Positions 5,706 through 5,818 of a stretch of 5,818 bases of DNA are shown piece after piece (position 1 is the first letter of the stretch; every line of letters begins with the position of its first letter). The notes beneath the pieces are model-generated. The model searched no databases. It was not told where the DNA came from and saw only the letters and a list, made by a program, of their open reading frames with translations. The DNA is taken from NCBI GenBank assembly GCA_013151785.1, contig JAADHP010000036.1, positions 589 through 6,406 of the forward strand, given 5' to 3'. This stretch comes from Nitrospirota bacterium. GTDB taxonomy: Bacteria > Nitrospirota > Thermodesulfovibrionia > Thermodesulfovibrionales > JdFR-85. The position numbers were made by a program, and so were the translations under genes.

Positions 5706-5818
5706 ATTCTTAAAATCTATTTTGTATGGGGCAACAGGTGGTTCATCAGGGCATTGATGCAATAGGATTTAAATTATAACCAGACACACCCTTTTCAGCC
5801 TTTAGGTTGATACATAAG

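Larger units (their letters stand above)
5551..5818. other. Intergenic region upstream of the octaheme cytochrome
   Basis: No convincing coding region is present. The longest small frame I could trace, from ATG 5726 on the + strand, encodes only 17 residues and has no ribosome site. I see no tRNA, CRISPR repeat or insertion-sequence end. The region holds the promoter, repeat and hairpin described separately, plus the eight-base palindrome TTGTACAA at 5562-5569, which would lie in the cytochrome mRNA leader. The right edge may be approaching another gene, but nothing in view shows it. Confidence 0.6.

Noticed and set aside
5726..5779. Tiny + strand frame from ATG 5726 encoding 17 residues
   Set aside because: It has no ribosome site, a stop codon lies just upstream, and nothing supports translation.
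1..5818. CRISPR array, tRNA, rRNA, insertion-sequence ends or transposase
   Set aside because: No regularly spaced repeats, cloverleaf-like segments, terminal inverted repeats or transposase-like translations were seen on either strand, including next to the AT-rich toxin-antitoxin segment.

Overview
The window looks like bacterial chromosome from an anaerobic or microaerophilic, respiratory Gram-negative organism. The evidence is an octaheme c-type cytochrome with a signal peptide, an iron-sulfur flavoprotein with a compact cysteine motif, and moderate G+C content. Nitrospirota (Thermodesulfovibrionia-like) or Desulfobacterota would fit, but this is a low-confidence inference from protein style. 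No rRNA or other phylogenetic marker is present.

Layout. On the + strand (21-2292) lie an ABC-2 type exporter made of an ATPase and an overlapping permease, then a small nitroreductase-family flavoenzyme 21 bases downstream. A 13-base convergent gap follows. The rest is a minus-strand gene train, read from right to left: hydroxylamine-oxidoreductase-like octaheme cytochrome c (5532-4012); iron-sulfur flavoprotein (4015-3446, ATGA overlap); MntA-like nucleotidyltransferase antitoxin (3432-3037); HepT-like HEPN RNase toxin (3044-2619, overlapping mntA); and a glutaredoxin-like CPAC protein (2566-2306). Bases 5533-5818 hold no convincing gene. They form the leader of the cytochrome gene and contain a plausible sigma70-type promoter and some short repeats.

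Function. The cytochrome should act outside the cytoplasmic membrane on a small nitrogen compound (hydroxylamine, nitrite or NO are the family's usual substrates). All eight haem sites are CXXCH, so it is HAO-like and not an octaheme nitrite or tetrathionate reductase, which carry a CXXCK site. After haem 6, where classical HAO has an Asp-His pair, this protein reads Asp-Val, which suggests altered chemistry. The flavoprotein, glutaredoxin and convergent nitroreductase are cytoplasmic redox proteins, so the neighbourhood is redox-themed, possibly nitrosative-stress or nitrogen-oxide handling (inference). The MntA/HepT pair is a recognised type VII toxin-antitoxin system. It sits inside this train, and its hepT part is clearly AT-richer than the cytochrome gene, as expected of an acquired module. 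I did not find a wholly unknown system. The unusual elements are the variant HAO-like enzyme, its translational coupling to an iron-sulfur flavoprotein, and the embedded toxin-antitoxin pair.
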